Position numbers and translations under genes: made by a program
NCBI GenBank assembly: GCA_963826695.1
Contig: CAWGXZ010000006.1
Location: 248,001-312,000, forward strand
Source: CAWGXZ01 sp963826695
GTDB lineage: Bacteria > Pseudomonadota > Gammaproteobacteria > Burkholderiales > Burkholderiaceae_C
Length of the DNA: 64,000 nt
Direction: 5' to 3'
In this document: in pieces, positions 12,301 through 22,570 of the stretch
Layout: each line of letters opens with the position of its first letter
Position numbering within the stretch: the first letter of the stretch is position 1
The notes under the pieces: generated by a model
Databases searched by the model: none
What the model saw: the letters and a program-made list of their open reading frames with translations, nothing else
Told to the model about the DNA's origin: nothing

Positions 12301-12977
12301 TGCCGGGCATAGGCCTCGGCGCCGACGGACTGCAACAGGCGGGTCGAACTGACGACGTCGATGCTGAGCGCAGTTGCAGGCCGCCAGCCCTGCTCGGCAT
12401 CGACGAGCGTCGAAAGGCCATCGCCGTACAGGCGACAGCATGCCGGCGGCAGACCGACCTGGGCGAGGACCCGCGGCAGCGCTTCGGACAACAGCAGCGG
12501 GTCGCGCCAGTGGCGTCGCAGCGAGCGATCGAGCGCCCGCCGCCGCTCGGCAGGCAGTAGCGGATCGACCACCACCAACGGCCGCTGCTGGTGCTGCGCG
12601 CCCTGGACCAGCGAAAGGTGGTCGTCAATCGAAGCGCCAGCCGCGACAACCCCCGCGAAACTTGCGACCTGCGTCGGATGCTCTGGCAAGTCGGTCAGAT
12701 ATCGGGGCACAGCCAACATTCCGGTGGCGATCCCTTCGATCTCACGTTCCCAGGACCATGTGTCAAGGATGGATTGGAGCTGCAGGCGAAGCGGCGCTCC
12801 TTCGACTCGGGCCAGTGCCCGAACGATCTCCCCGGGAAGAGCCGTCGAAGCCGTTGGCGGCCATACGCCATGGGCAACTTCGCAGCCCCATTTCCCGTCG
12901 CTTAGTAAGGCGAGCAGGCGGCCTGGGCTGGAAAGGCCCAGCGTCAGTGTCCAGCCATTCTGCTTTGGGTCCTGCAT
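9336..12977 (-). pseudogene. Class III nucleotide cyclase / AAA ATPase / TPR signalling protein, two frame shifts
   Basis: From ATG at 12977 the protein has an unrecognised N-terminal region (~190 residues). A class III cyclase domain follows (TALSIDVVSSTRLLQSVG with the first metal Asp; QGDDGLMAYFGFP), then a P-loop ATPase (Walker A GEAGIGKSRLLQ; Walker B CLLVDDAHWLD). A long helical TPR-like C-terminus comes last (YYQAELLRLQGLCAWQAGD and similar). One-base shifts near 10955 and 9785 split it into three frames; corrected length is about 1210 residues, normal for these multidomain cyclase-ATPases. Its stop overlaps the P450-like start. Such proteins sense a signal and use nucleotide-dependent assembly, so it probably controls or senses for the three enzymes downstream. 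Whether it makes cAMP cannot be told. Confidence 0.65.
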
Positions 12978-13115
12978 GGCGGCGGTCGAGGCTAGCGAGG
13001 TTGCGCCGGACCCGAATAAAGCGACGGCATCAACGTCGTGACTGTGGATCTACCGATTCAAGACCGGTACGCAGCCTAGCCGGTCGGCTGGCGGCAGGCG
13101 TCTTCATGGGAGATC

Positions 13116-13883
13116 TCAAGGCACGACGAACCCACCGTCGATAGTCAGGACATGACCCGTCGTGAACAAGGAAGTCTTCGAGCACAGCCAGAGAACCGCG
13201 CTCACGACTTCCTCTGCAGTTCCAAACCTTTTCATCGGATGCCTGGCTTTTAGATGTTCTGTTAATTCAGGATCGTGTAAGAACGTACGTTGCGTCATCG
13301 GCGTAGGTATAAGCGCGGGTGCTACTGCGTTGATTCGGACTCCCACAGCCGCGTACTCCATTGCGGCAGCTTTCGTAAGCCCGACAACACCATGCTTGCT
13401 TGCGTAATAAGCCGCGTTGAAGCGCCCCCCAACAATGCCGGCAACAGAGGCCATGTTCACAATCGCACCCCGTGTAAGAGCAATATGTGGCAGTTGATAT
13501 TTCATGCACAGGAACACGCCCTTGAGGTTCGTGTCGATAACTTGGTCCCAGATTTCCTCAGGGTAAGCCGCAAGCGGCAAAGAGGTTGAACCTTCAATGC
13601 CTGCGTTGTTGAACGCGATGTCCAGACGCCCGAATCGTTCGATCGTGCACTCGATTAGAACCTGCACGTCACCGGACTTCGTCACGTCTGTCGGGATCGA
13701 GTAGCCGACACCGCCCGCCGCTTCGATCATTGCCACCGTTTCGGCGCAGTCGACTGATCGCCGGCCGGCAACTACCACGCGTGCACCGTGTGCCGCAAAG
13801 GCGATTGCAGCCGCTCTGCCAATACCGGAGCCGCCACCCGTAACAAGTGCAACCTCATCCTGGAATATAGGAGTCATCGGCAT
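13116..13883 (-). CDS. Short-chain dehydrogenase/reductase (SDR)
   Basis: An intact classical SDR of 255 residues. The nucleotide-binding motif is TGGGSGIG (residues ~15-22), the structural motif is NNAG, the active-site Ser/Tyr/Lys are in NMASVAG and YYASKHG, and the C-terminus ends IDGGFVVP as is usual. The Arg-rich turn AGRRS suggests NADP use, but this is not certain. Substrate unknown. It stands alone, with 138 bp to the cyclase gene and more than 400 bp of empty sequence behind its start. Codon choice looks richer in A/T third bases than in the flanking genes, which hints at acquisition by transfer. Confidence 0.85.
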   Translation of the reverse strand: MPMTPIFQDEVALVTGGGSGIGRAAAIAFAAHGARVVVAGRRSVDCAETVAMIEAAGGVGYSIPTDVTKSGDVQVLIECTIERFGRLDIAFNNAGIEGSTSLPLAAYPEEIWDQVIDTNLKGVFLCMKYQLPHIALTRGAIVNMASVAGIVGGRFNAAYYASKHGVVGLTKAAAMEYAAVGVRINAVAPALIPTPMTQRTFLHDPELTEHLKARHPMKRFGTAEEVVSAVLWLCSKTSLFTTGHVLTIDGGFVVP

Positions 13884-14308
13884 TCCTCGCGGTTAATCGA
13901 CTTCCCAAGTCGTTGAAGGCAGCGCGCTGAAACAAAGGTGAGCAACGGCCACGGGCGCTGACAAGACTGCGCCCCATAACAGACGGCCGCTTGCGCAGGG
14001 CGCGCGCCGATCGAGCGCCCTCACGCCGACTATATGCAATTCATTCGGAATTTCGGCGTGACGCAGGCTATGCGAAAGTTTGACGCCCGCATGGTATCGC
14101 CCGATGGCTTCCTCCGACAAAGTCGCCATGGCACTGACTCGCCCCGCATTTCAGAACGCGCCTTCCTTCGCCGAGATGCGGCCCCTCAGGGGGAAGTCAC
14201 CGAAACCTTTCTCCCGCGCTTCCACCTAAGCTCGCTGCACCGAGCGTGTGCCTCGTCAGCTGGGCGAGATCCGCTGCAAAGCCCACCGCAAAAATCCCAC
14301 TTCCTGGG
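13884..14308. other. Intergenic stretch without a recognisable gene
   Basis: Short frames cross this stretch on both strands, but none has a ribosome site with a protein-like composition, and I recognise no tRNA or mobile-element end in it. It presumably holds the promoter of the SDR gene (leftward) and the end of the M48 protease gene region. Confidence 0.4.
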
Positions 14309-15256
14309 TCAGCGCGCCCCTGTCGGCGGCGCAAACCGCTGCTGCGGCCGCGCTGCGCGCTCGTAGAGCGGCATGACCGCCGGCAGCGAGGCCTGGATAT
14401 CGCGGATGCGGCTGGCGCCCGACGGGTGGGTCGAAAGCCACTGCGGTGGCGCGCCCTTGCTGGCTGCGGCCATCTTTTGCCACAAGGTGACGCCGGCGCG
14501 AGGGTCGTGGCCGGCGCGCGCGGAAAGATCGAGCCCGATCTTGTCGGCTTCCAGCTCGTCGTCGCGGCCGAAGCGCAGGCTGAGCAGCTGGCCGCCCATG
14601 TCGGCGAGGTAGCGGCCACCGCTGCCTAGGCCGAGCAGCGCCGAGCCGATCTCGATGGCGCCGCGGGTCGCCGCGCTCTTGCCCATCCGCTCGCGGGCGT
14701 GTTCGCGCAGCGCATGGGCGATTTCGTGGCCCATCACCATCGCCACCTCGTCGTCGCTGATCTGCAGCTTCTGCAGGATGCCGTAATAGAAGGCGATCTT
14801 GCCGCCCGGCATGCAGAAGGCGTTGATCTGCGAGCTGCCGATCAGATTCACCTCCCAGTTCCACTGCCGGGCGCGCGGCGTCGACTTCAGGTTCGGCTCG
14901 TTGCTGAACGGAATCAGCCGCTGGGCGATGGCGCGCAGCCGCTGCAGCTGCGGATGCCCCTCTGGCGCGAGCGCCCGCTGCTGCTGCGCCTGGGCGAGCA
15001 TCTGGCGGTACTGCTGTGCCGCCGCGCTCTCGATCTCCTCGGCCGGCACCAGCTTGGCCAGCGACGACTGCGAATCGATCTGCACCTGCGACCAGGCCGG
15101 CGCCGTCGCCAGCCCGGCGCCGCCGGCAAGCACCGCACGACCGAACAATCGCCGGCCGTGCAGCCGGCAGCCACAGCCCGCGCCATGGCGGGCAAGCGCC
15201 CGCGCCAGGTTTTCGCCAGGCCGGAACTCGGATTGCGGGTCGAAGGCAGCAGTCAT
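14309..15256 (-). CDS. M48-family zinc metalloprotease
   Basis: The start is ATG at 15256 (MTAAFDPQSEF); the open frame extends further upstream but is not protein-like there. The 315-residue product has an Arg-rich N-terminus with a hydrophobic stretch ending in APAWS (RRLFGRAVLAGGAGLATAPA), probably an export signal. The zinc motif HEIAH is in VMGHEIAHALREHAR and the third zinc ligand is in ELEADKIGLDL. This is the layout of M48 Ste24/BepA/LoiP-type envelope proteases that act in outer-membrane protein quality control. The C-terminus WLSTHPSGASRI with the conserved THP is also typical. The preceding AmpG-like gene ends 28 bp upstream on the same strand, so they may be co-transcribed. Confidence 0.88.
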   Translation of the reverse strand: MTAAFDPQSEFRPGENLARALARHGAGCGCRLHGRRLFGRAVLAGGAGLATAPAWSQVQIDSQSSLAKLVPAEEIESAAAQQYRQMLAQAQQQRALAPEGHPQLQRLRAIAQRLIPFSNEPNLKSTPRARQWNWEVNLIGSSQINAFCMPGGKIAFYYGILQKLQISDDEVAMVMGHEIAHALREHARERMGKSAATRGAIEIGSALLGLGSGGRYLADMGGQLLSLRFGRDDELEADKIGLDLSARAGHDPRAGVTLWQKMAAASKGAPPQWLSTHPSGASRIRDIQASLPAVMPLYERAARPQQRFAPPTGAR

Positions 15257-15284
15257 CAGGGCTCCAGAAGGGAAATGGGCGGGC

Positions 15285-16901
15285 TCAGTCTTCGGCCGGC
15301 GGTGCACCGCGATCGAATTCGAGCGCGCGCACCGGGTGGCGCAGCCACCAGAGCATGAACAACGCCGGCAGCGCCGCCAGCGTCGACACCAGAAAGAAGG
15401 CCGGCCAGCCGATCGATTCGGCAAGCACCCCCGCCAGCGGCCCGACCCAGACGCGGCCGATCGACGCGAACGCCGAAAGCAGCGCGTACTGCGTCGCGCT
15501 GAAGCGCTGGTTGCACAGGCTCATCAGAAAGGCGACGAACGCCGCGGTTCCCATGCCGCTGGAAAGATTCTCGGCGGCGATCACCAGCAGCAGGCCGCCG
15601 TCCACCGGCGTCGGCCGCGCCAGCGAGACGAAACCCCAGTCGAATGCCGGCAGCAGCAGCCCGGGCAGGCTGCCCCGGCCCTCGACCGCCAGCCACCAGA
15701 AGCCCAGGTTGCTGACCATCTGCAGCACGCCGAAGGCGAGCAGCGCCCGCCACAGGCCGAGGCGCAACATCAGCGCGCCGCCGAGCAGGGCACCGCCAAT
15801 CGTCAGCCACAAGCCGATCACCTTGTTGACGACGCCGACCTCGGCCTGCGTGAACGCCATCGCCTTGAGCAGGAACGGCGTCATCAGCGAGCCGGCAAAG
15901 GCGTCGCCGAGCTTGTAGAGCACGATGAAGGCCAGGAACGCCCCCGCGCCCGACTGGCTGAAATAGCTGCTCAGGCCGCCGAGCAGCGTCTGGAAGCGCG
16001 CCGCCCGCGCCGCCCACGCCGCCAGCGGCAGGGTGAAGGCGACGCCGAGCAACAGGGCCGCCAGGTCGATCCACTTGGCCTGCAGCGCCGGCGCCAGCGT
16101 GCCCGACGCCAGCCACGGGCCGAGCAGCGCCCGCGCCAGCGGCGGGCCGAAGCGGTTGCTGACGAAGACGCCGACGGCCACCGCGGCGCAAACCGCGGCA
16201 AAGCCGAGCACGTCGTTGCGCGCCACGCTGCTCGGCCGCGGCGCGTTGCGCAGCGGCGGCAGCAACAGCAGCGACAGCAGCGCGGCCGCCACCATCAGCC
16301 CGGCCATCAGCCGGTAGACCTGCGGCCAGCTCCAGCCGCCGCCCTGCGTCGGATCGACCCAGATGAAGGCCACGCCGCCGGAGACGATCATCGCCAGCCG
16401 GTAGCCGAGCACCGAGATCGACGAGCCGAGGCCGCGCTCGCCGGCCGGCAGCAGGTCGGTGCGGTAGGCGTCGATGACCACGTCCTGCGACGCCGAGACA
16501 AAGGCGATCAGCACCGCCAGCAGCGCGAAGCCGCGGATGGCGTCGGCCGGGGAAACCGCGGCAATCGCATACAGCGCCGCCGCCAGGGCGAGCTGCGTCA
16601 GCACCAGCCAGCCGCGCCGGCGGCCGAGCCAGGGCAGCTCGAACCGGTCCATCAGCGGCGCCCAGAGGAACTTGAAGGTGTAGGGCAGGCCGACCAGGCT
16701 GAGAAAGCCGATCGTCGCCACGTCGAGCCCGGCGACACTCAGCCAGGCCTGCATCGCCTGCCCGGTCAGCGCCAGCGGCAGGCCGGAGGCAAAGCCCAGC
16801 AGCAGCACCGCCGCCATGCGGTGCCAGCCCGCCAGGCCGAGCCGGGCGGCCGCGGGCGGCGGCAAGGGCGCGGCCGCTGCGACATGGGAGGCGTCGGGCA
16901 T
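15285..16901 (-). CDS. ampG: AmpG-like muropeptide MFS transporter
   Basis: A 538-residue integral membrane protein of the major facilitator superfamily with about 12-14 hydrophobic helices. AmpG-type landmarks include LLLGFASGLPLALTGQ near the N-terminus, LPYTFKFLWAPLMDRF (residues ~70-85), ASQDVVIDAYRTDLL, and GYRLAMIVSGG. AmpG imports anhydromuropeptides from the periplasm for cell-wall recycling and thereby feeds beta-lactamase induction. The frame is intact; ATG at 16901 is used. It is divergent from the flavin reductase gene and is followed closely by the M48 protease gene. Confidence 0.87.
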   Translation of the reverse strand: MPDASHVAAAAPLPPPAAARLGLAGWHRMAAVLLLGFASGLPLALTGQAMQAWLSVAGLDVATIGFLSLVGLPYTFKFLWAPLMDRFELPWLGRRRGWLVLTQLALAAALYAIAAVSPADAIRGFALLAVLIAFVSASQDVVIDAYRTDLLPAGERGLGSSISVLGYRLAMIVSGGVAFIWVDPTQGGGWSWPQVYRLMAGLMVAAALLSLLLLPPLRNAPRPSSVARNDVLGFAAVCAAVAVGVFVSNRFGPPLARALLGPWLASGTLAPALQAKWIDLAALLLGVAFTLPLAAWAARAARFQTLLGGLSSYFSQSGAGAFLAFIVLYKLGDAFAGSLMTPFLLKAMAFTQAEVGVVNKVIGLWLTIGGALLGGALMLRLGLWRALLAFGVLQMVSNLGFWWLAVEGRGSLPGLLLPAFDWGFVSLARPTPVDGGLLLVIAAENLSSGMGTAAFVAFLMSLCNQRFSATQYALLSAFASIGRVWVGPLAGVLAESIGWPAFFLVSTLAALPALFMLWWLRHPVRALEFDRGAPPAED

Positions 16902-17002
16902 GGCGGCATTCTAGGGAGCGGGTGTGCGCAGGGCAGGGCGCCGGGCCGTGCGGCAGAACGGCCCGCGGCGACGGCGCTCCCGGCTCGGTCGACAATCGCC
17001 GC

Positions 17003-17503
17003 ATGGACGCCCCGAACGGATCGCGCTTTTCGCTGCCCGAGTTTCGGGCGGCGCTGGGCATGTTTGCCACCGGCGTGACCATCGTCACCGCGCGCAACGA
17101 GCAGGGCGAATTGTTCGGCCTGACGGCCAATTCATTCAACTCGGTGTCGCTCGACCCGCCGCTGGTGCTGTGGAGCCTGTCGCAGCGCGCCAGCTCGATG
17201 GCCGCCTTCACCCGCGGCTCGCACTACGCCGTCAACATCCTGTGCGCCGACCAGCGCGAACTCGCCGAGCGCTTCGCCCGGCCGACGATCGACCGTTTCT
17301 CGGGCGTCACCTTCCGCGAAGGCCGCTCGGGCGCGCCGCTGCTCGACGGCACCGCGGCGGTGTTCGAATGCGCCAACCGCAGCCGCTACCGTGAGGGCGA
17401 CCACGTCATCTTCGTCGGCGAGGTCGAGCACTGCGAGCACCGCGCCGGCGCGCAGCCGCTGATCTTCCACGGCGGCCGCTTCTACACCGAGCTGCCGCTG
17501 TAG
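17003..17503 (+). CDS. Flavin reductase-like, FMN-binding split-barrel protein
   Basis: A 166-residue protein with the flavin reductase fold: FRAALGMFATGVTIVTA at the N-terminus, LTANSFNSVSLDPPLVLWSL (the FMN-binding signature) and FAVNIL-type core (YAVNILCADQRELAERFA). The closing strand is IFVGEVEHCE. ATG at 17003 is preferred to upstream starts, which add a non-homologous leader. Members reduce flavins with NAD(P)H for two-component monooxygenases. No partner oxygenase is next to it, so the physiological partner is unknown. Confidence 0.87.
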   Translation: MDAPNGSRFSLPEFRAALGMFATGVTIVTARNEQGELFGLTANSFNSVSLDPPLVLWSLSQRASSMAAFTRGSHYAVNILCADQRELAERFARPTIDRFSGVTFREGRSGAPLLDGTAAVFECANRSRYREGDHVIFVGEVEHCEHRAGAQPLIFHGGRFYTELPL

Positions 17504-17510
17504 CCACTGC

Positions 17511-18695
<1,185 letters not shown>

Positions 18696-19069
18696 GGGCC
18701 GGGGCGACTCGCCAAAAGCGATGCGGCGTCGCCAGCCACGCCGCATGGCGCCAGGTTGGAGCAAGACTGCAACGAGCCCCGATATCGGGCGCAATCGAGC
18801 GAACTGAAGCAGGGGAATAGCAAGAGCAGGGCGCCGCCGCTGCGGCACACTGCAGACCTGATTCCAACAATTATGGAGACTTGCGATGCCCCGCTCACGA
18901 CGTCCGATCATCTTGGCCACCCTGGGGGTTGGCATCAACGCGACATACCGCAGCCGCCGCTCCGTCACGCGGGCGCGAGAGTATGGGGCTTGCGAACAGC
19001 CGCCCGACAAGGCGTGGGGCTAGCGCGCAGGAGGAGCAATCGACATGGACACGGGAGCCGTGCACCCTT
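18696..19069. other. Gap between the cyclase gene and the distal end of the CRISPR array
   Basis: This 374-bp gap holds the promoter region of the diguanylate cyclase gene. The only possible gene is a 45-codon frame on the plus strand at 18886-19023 (MPRSRRPIILATLGVG...) with a weak GGAGA upstream. It resembles nothing I know and may be chance. The stretch after it runs into the first, degenerate CRISPR repeat. Confidence 0.3.
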
Positions 19070-21323
19070 GTCTTAATCCCTTCTTGTTCAGGGAATCCGT
19101 CGAGGCGCTGATCGCCAACGGCAACGACGCCAACGGCTAGTCTTAATCCCATCTTGTTCAGGGAATCCGTCGAGGCCGACTTCCAGAAGCTGGTTCGGCT
19201 CAAGCTCGAGTCTTAATCTCATCTTGTTCGGGAATCCGTCGATGCCTGACCTGCGCAACTTCGCGGCAGGCCGGAAAGGTCTTAATCCCATCTTGTTCAG
19301 GGAATCCGTCGAGGCATGCGAGCCCTGCAATGGTTCGCAAATCCGAGCCAGTCTTAATCCCATCTTGTTCAGGGAATCCGTCGAGGCCGCTGAATCCGTG
19401 CTTGCCGCATGCGGTTGACGGTCTTAATCCCATCTTGTTCAGGGAATCCGTCGAGGCTTGGCCGCTTCATGTTTCGCCGCCTTGCGCAATGTCTTAATCC
19501 CATCTTGTTCAGGGAATCCGTCGAGGCCCGCGAACCGTGCGGCCGTAGCGTTTGCCGATCAGTCTTAATCCCATCTTGTTCAGGGAATCCGTCGAGGCGG
19601 ATGCGCGACAGGCCCTGGCGGTACGCCTGATGGTCTTAATCCCATCTTGTTCAGGGAATCCGTCGAGGCTGAAAGCCTACATCGTCTATCGACACCCGCA
19701 AGCGCGTCTTAATCCCATCTTGTTCAGGGAATCCGTCGAGGCTGCGCCACGCCACACGTGCCCGAAGGCACGCTCGGTCTTAATCCCATCTTGTTCAGGG
19801 AATCCGTCGAGGCGCAGCCCGACCTTTTCGCTTGCGATCCGCTGCCACTCACGGTCTTAATCCCATCTTGTTCAGGGAATCCGTCGAGGCGCGTCGCCAT
19901 GACGCGGACGGTTTCGGCCGTGCGGTCTTAATCCCATCTTGTTCAGGGAATCCGTCGAGGCCACCAGCGCACTGCACACGGACACGGGCTTGTCTTAATC
20001 CCATCTTGTTCAGGGAATCCGTCGAGGCGTTACGCACGAACTCGTGCAGCGAAGCGTCGACGACGTCTTAATCCCATCTTGTTCAGGGAATCCGTCGAGG
20101 CCCATGCCTTACAGGCACGCGAACGGACACGACTGCGTCTTAATCCCATCTTGTTCAGGGAATCCGTCGAGGCTTCGGCTATCAGTGATTGCGGTGCCGG
20201 TTGACGTCTTAATCCCATCTTGTTCAGGGAATCCGTCGAGGCGCAGCACGACACGACGCCTAAGCACGATGCGCACGTTCGTCTTAATCCCATCTTGTTC
20301 AGGGAATCCGTCGAGGCGCGCAACGCTTGTCGCGACGCATGCCGACAGCGGCGTCTTAATCCCATCTTGTTCAGGGAATCCGTCGAGGCAGCGCTGGCAA
20401 TGCACTGGCAGAGCAACAAGTGGGTCTTAATCCCATCTTGTTCAGGGAATCCGTCGAGGCCTACGCGTAACCACGGTCAGGCGCACATGGCAAGCTGTCT
20501 TAATCCCATCTTGTTCAGGGAATCCGTCGAGGCCGATCTGCAAGCGGCCGTACCAGGCTTTGCACCGAAGTCTTAATCCCATCTTGTTCAGGGAATCCGT
20601 CGAGGCGCAAAGCGGACTTCGTCGCCGGCAAGGACTCGCTTGGTCTTAATCCCATCTTGTTCAGGGAATCCGTCGAGGCCTAGGCACCAAGCAGTGCTGA
20701 TGTCCAATTCATGCGGTCTTAATCCCATCTTGTTCAGGGAATCCGTCGAGGCCTGACTCGAAGTCTGGCGACATACTCAGCCAGGTCTTAATCCCATCTT
20801 GTTCAGGGAATCCGTCGAGGCGCACCGCGCAGTTGCTGCGACGTACGGTGATCATGCGTCTTAATCCCATCTTGTTCAGGGAATCCGTCGAGGCGTCACA
20901 CGCCGAAGATGGCTGTCACGACATGGCGAGTCTTAATCCCATCTTGTTCAGGGAATCCGTCGAGGCACGACTTCGGATCGAGCGCGACTCCAGAAGTGCG
21001 TCTTAATCCCATCTTGTTCAGGGAATCCGTCGAGGCGACTTGGTCACGGTACGCTCAGATGCTCGAGCGGAATGTCTTAATCCCATCTTGTTCAGGGAAT
21101 CCGTCGAGGCCAGCCTCGACAGGCATGATGATCGATTGATTTGGTAGTCTTAATCCCATCTTGTTCAGGGAATCCGTCGAGGCAGAAGCCGCAGTTTGGG
21201 CCGCGTGTATGTCGAGTCTTAATCCCATCTTGTTCAGGGAATCCGTCGAGGCCAGAAGCCGCGAAGCGCGCGGAGGCGCTGACCGGGTCTTAATCCCATC
21301 TTGTTCAGGGAATCCGTCGAGGC
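19070..21323 (-). CRISPR. CRISPR array, 32 repeats of 37 bp and 31 spacers
   Basis: On the plus strand the repeat begins GTCTTAATCCC and ends GAATCCGTCGAGGC (37 bp), with weak internal complementarity (AATCCC/GGGAAT). Repeats start at 19070, 19140, 19210, 19279, 19351 and so on to 21287; spacers are 30-40 bp, mostly 33-36, as usual for type III. Read on the minus strand the repeat ends ATTAAGAC, a plausible 8-nt crRNA 5' handle. The first repeat has one substitution and the third (19210-19245) has a one-base deletion and two substitutions; the others appear identical. Degenerate repeats mark the old end, so the leader is at the right, beside cas2, and transcription runs leftward like the cas genes. 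Confidence 0.97.
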
Positions 21324-21440
21324 AGCATCGCCCAAAAAGTCCAAGCGCAACAACGATTTACGAGCAGGTTTCACAGCTTCTCATGCTCATTGCATAGCGA
21401 CCGGCCAGCCTCGACATTCAAATCGGCCCGCGCCTGCCAG
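21324..21440 (-). promoter_or_regulatory. Probable CRISPR leader
   Basis: This 117-bp non-coding stretch separates the stop of the last cas2 gene from the newest repeat. Its place at the end with identical repeats, next to the adaptation genes, makes it the leader, where new spacers would be added and array transcription would start leftward. It is richer in A/T than its surroundings near the repeat (positions 21333-21375). No clear promoter boxes can be assigned. Confidence 0.6.
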
Positions 21441-21776
21441 TCATCCTAGCGCGTAGGCCAGCGTGCGTTCGGCGGGCATTGCCAATTGGCAGTCCGGATC
21501 GATGAAGACGTCTTCCGGCAGCATCGACGGGCCGAGGGTATGGCATTCCGTGCGCAGCGGTACGCGGTAGCCGCGCACATCGTCGGTGCGCGGGTCGATG
21601 AGGAGTGCGATGTCGCCGAACAGGCTGGCCAGCCTGGCCTGGCTCAGCGGCACGGCAAAGACGCTGTATTGCAGCCGCACGCCGTACTTCTGCAGAAGCT
21701 TCATCACCTGCAGGCGCCGGTGGTCCTCTGAAATGTCATAGCTGACGATCCAGCGTGCTGGCGCGTTGTGGCTCAT
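21441..21776 (-). CDS. cas2: Cas2, leader-proximal copy
   Basis: A 111-residue Cas2. The ferredoxin-like first strand WIVSYDISEDHRRLQVMKLL carries the conserved Asp (D14), followed by YGVRLQYSVFAVPL, the canonical Cas2 second strand. It has a C-terminal tail of about 35 residues beyond the usual core. Its ATG overlaps the stop of the short cas1-like gene (ATGA), so the two are made together. Cas2 dimers bridge Cas1 dimers in the spacer integrase. This is the second of two cas2 genes in the locus and differs clearly in sequence from the other. Confidence 0.9.
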   Translation of the reverse strand: MSHNAPARWIVSYDISEDHRRLQVMKLLQKYGVRLQYSVFAVPLSQARLASLFGDIALLIDPRTDDVRGYRVPLRTECHTLGPSMLPEDVFIDPDCQLAMPAERTLAYALG

Positions 21777-22570
21777 TCACGGCTCTCCCGTGTGGCAAAG
21801 CGCTGCAGGTCGGCCCAGTGCTCGCGGTCAACCGCCGCGTTGACCTGGCTCCAGCGTTCGAACACGGCCGCAGCTTCAGCGCGGCCGCCGGCGGCCTGTG
21901 CGATGGCGCCGCTGCTGAAGTTGAGCTCGGCCCACAGCAGGCGCGACATGTCGGCCGCCAGTTCGATCACCTGACCACCGGCCGCAAAGTAGCGCGGCGC
22001 CACCGCCTGTTCGGCGGCGCGCCACGCGGTGTAGGCGGCACAGCAGCCTTCCAGCCGTGCCGGCAGCTGCACTGGCACGTCGCCACGGTAGACGTAGTTG
22101 CGCTTGGCGACATGCCATTCCGGCGGCTCCACCGGCTGACCTGCGTCGCTGCGCCCCGCTGCCCAGCGCTTGAGCACGGCCAGGCGCCGCCGGCTCAACC
22201 AGTTGTCGTAGCTGGCGATGCCGCCGGGCTGTTCGGCCAGCCACTCCAGCGCGTCGCCGAGCGCGACCGGCTGCGTCAGGTGTGCTGCCAGGTGGCCCAG
22301 CGGCGCGCCGCCGCCGTCCAGCCAGCTGACGACGATGCCGCGCTGCTGGCACAGCACCAGCGCGGCGCCGCTCCATTCGGCGCGGTCGTTGCAGACGACG
22401 CGCAGCACCCGGGCGACCGGAAAGCGCAGCACCCGGCCGTCGGGGCGACTGACGACGAGCGCCTCGCCGGTCGACGTGATGCGCATCGGCTCGTCGGCCG
22501 CGAGGTACAGCGTGCGCGGCGAGCCGTCGCGCGGTGCCCTCAACTGCGCAGCGGGCGGCAGCTTCAGCAT
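21773..22570 (-). CDS. Short Cas1-like protein lacking the catalytic C-terminal half
   Basis: ATG at 22570 overlaps the end of the full-length cas1 gene by 7 bp. The 265-residue product has a Cas1-type N-terminal beta domain: TLYLAADEPMRITSTGEALVV, RFPVARVLRVVC, LVLCQQRGIVVSWLDGGG. The helical part has LEGCCAAYTAW where Cas1 has the GxEGxAA motif with a catalytic Glu. There is no equivalent of the YHR...E region or of the DPVNACLSLGY helix found in the neighbouring Cas1. It is therefore either a divergent or a catalytically dead Cas1 paralogue, perhaps a structural partner in a mixed integrase. The frame is intact and coupled to cas2, so it looks maintained. Confidence 0.7.
   Translation of the reverse strand: MLKLPPAAQLRAPRDGSPRTLYLAADEPMRITSTGEALVVSRPDGRVLRFPVARVLRVVCNDRAEWSGAALVLCQQRGIVVSWLDGGGAPLGHLAAHLTQPVALGDALEWLAEQPGGIASYDNWLSRRRLAVLKRWAAGRSDAGQPVEPPEWHVAKRNYVYRGDVPVQLPARLEGCCAAYTAWRAAEQAVAPRYFAAGGQVIELAADMSRLLWAELNFSSGAIAQAAGGRAEAAAVFERWSQVNAAVDREHWADLQRFATRESRE

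Noticed and set aside
13040..13075. A T-arm-like stretch (CCGATTCAAGACCGG) as part of a tRNA
   Set aside because: No acceptor stem, D arm or anticodon arm could be built around it.
19070..21397. Frames across the array that translate to repeats such as SLNPILFRESVEA or LIPSCSGNPSR
   Set aside because: They are direct translations of the 37-bp CRISPR repeat and its spacers, with no ribosome sites.
21395..21416. GCCTCGAC in the leader as a regulatory pair with the repeat end GTCGAGGC
   Set aside because: Eight bases are too few to judge, and the same word also occurs in a spacer.
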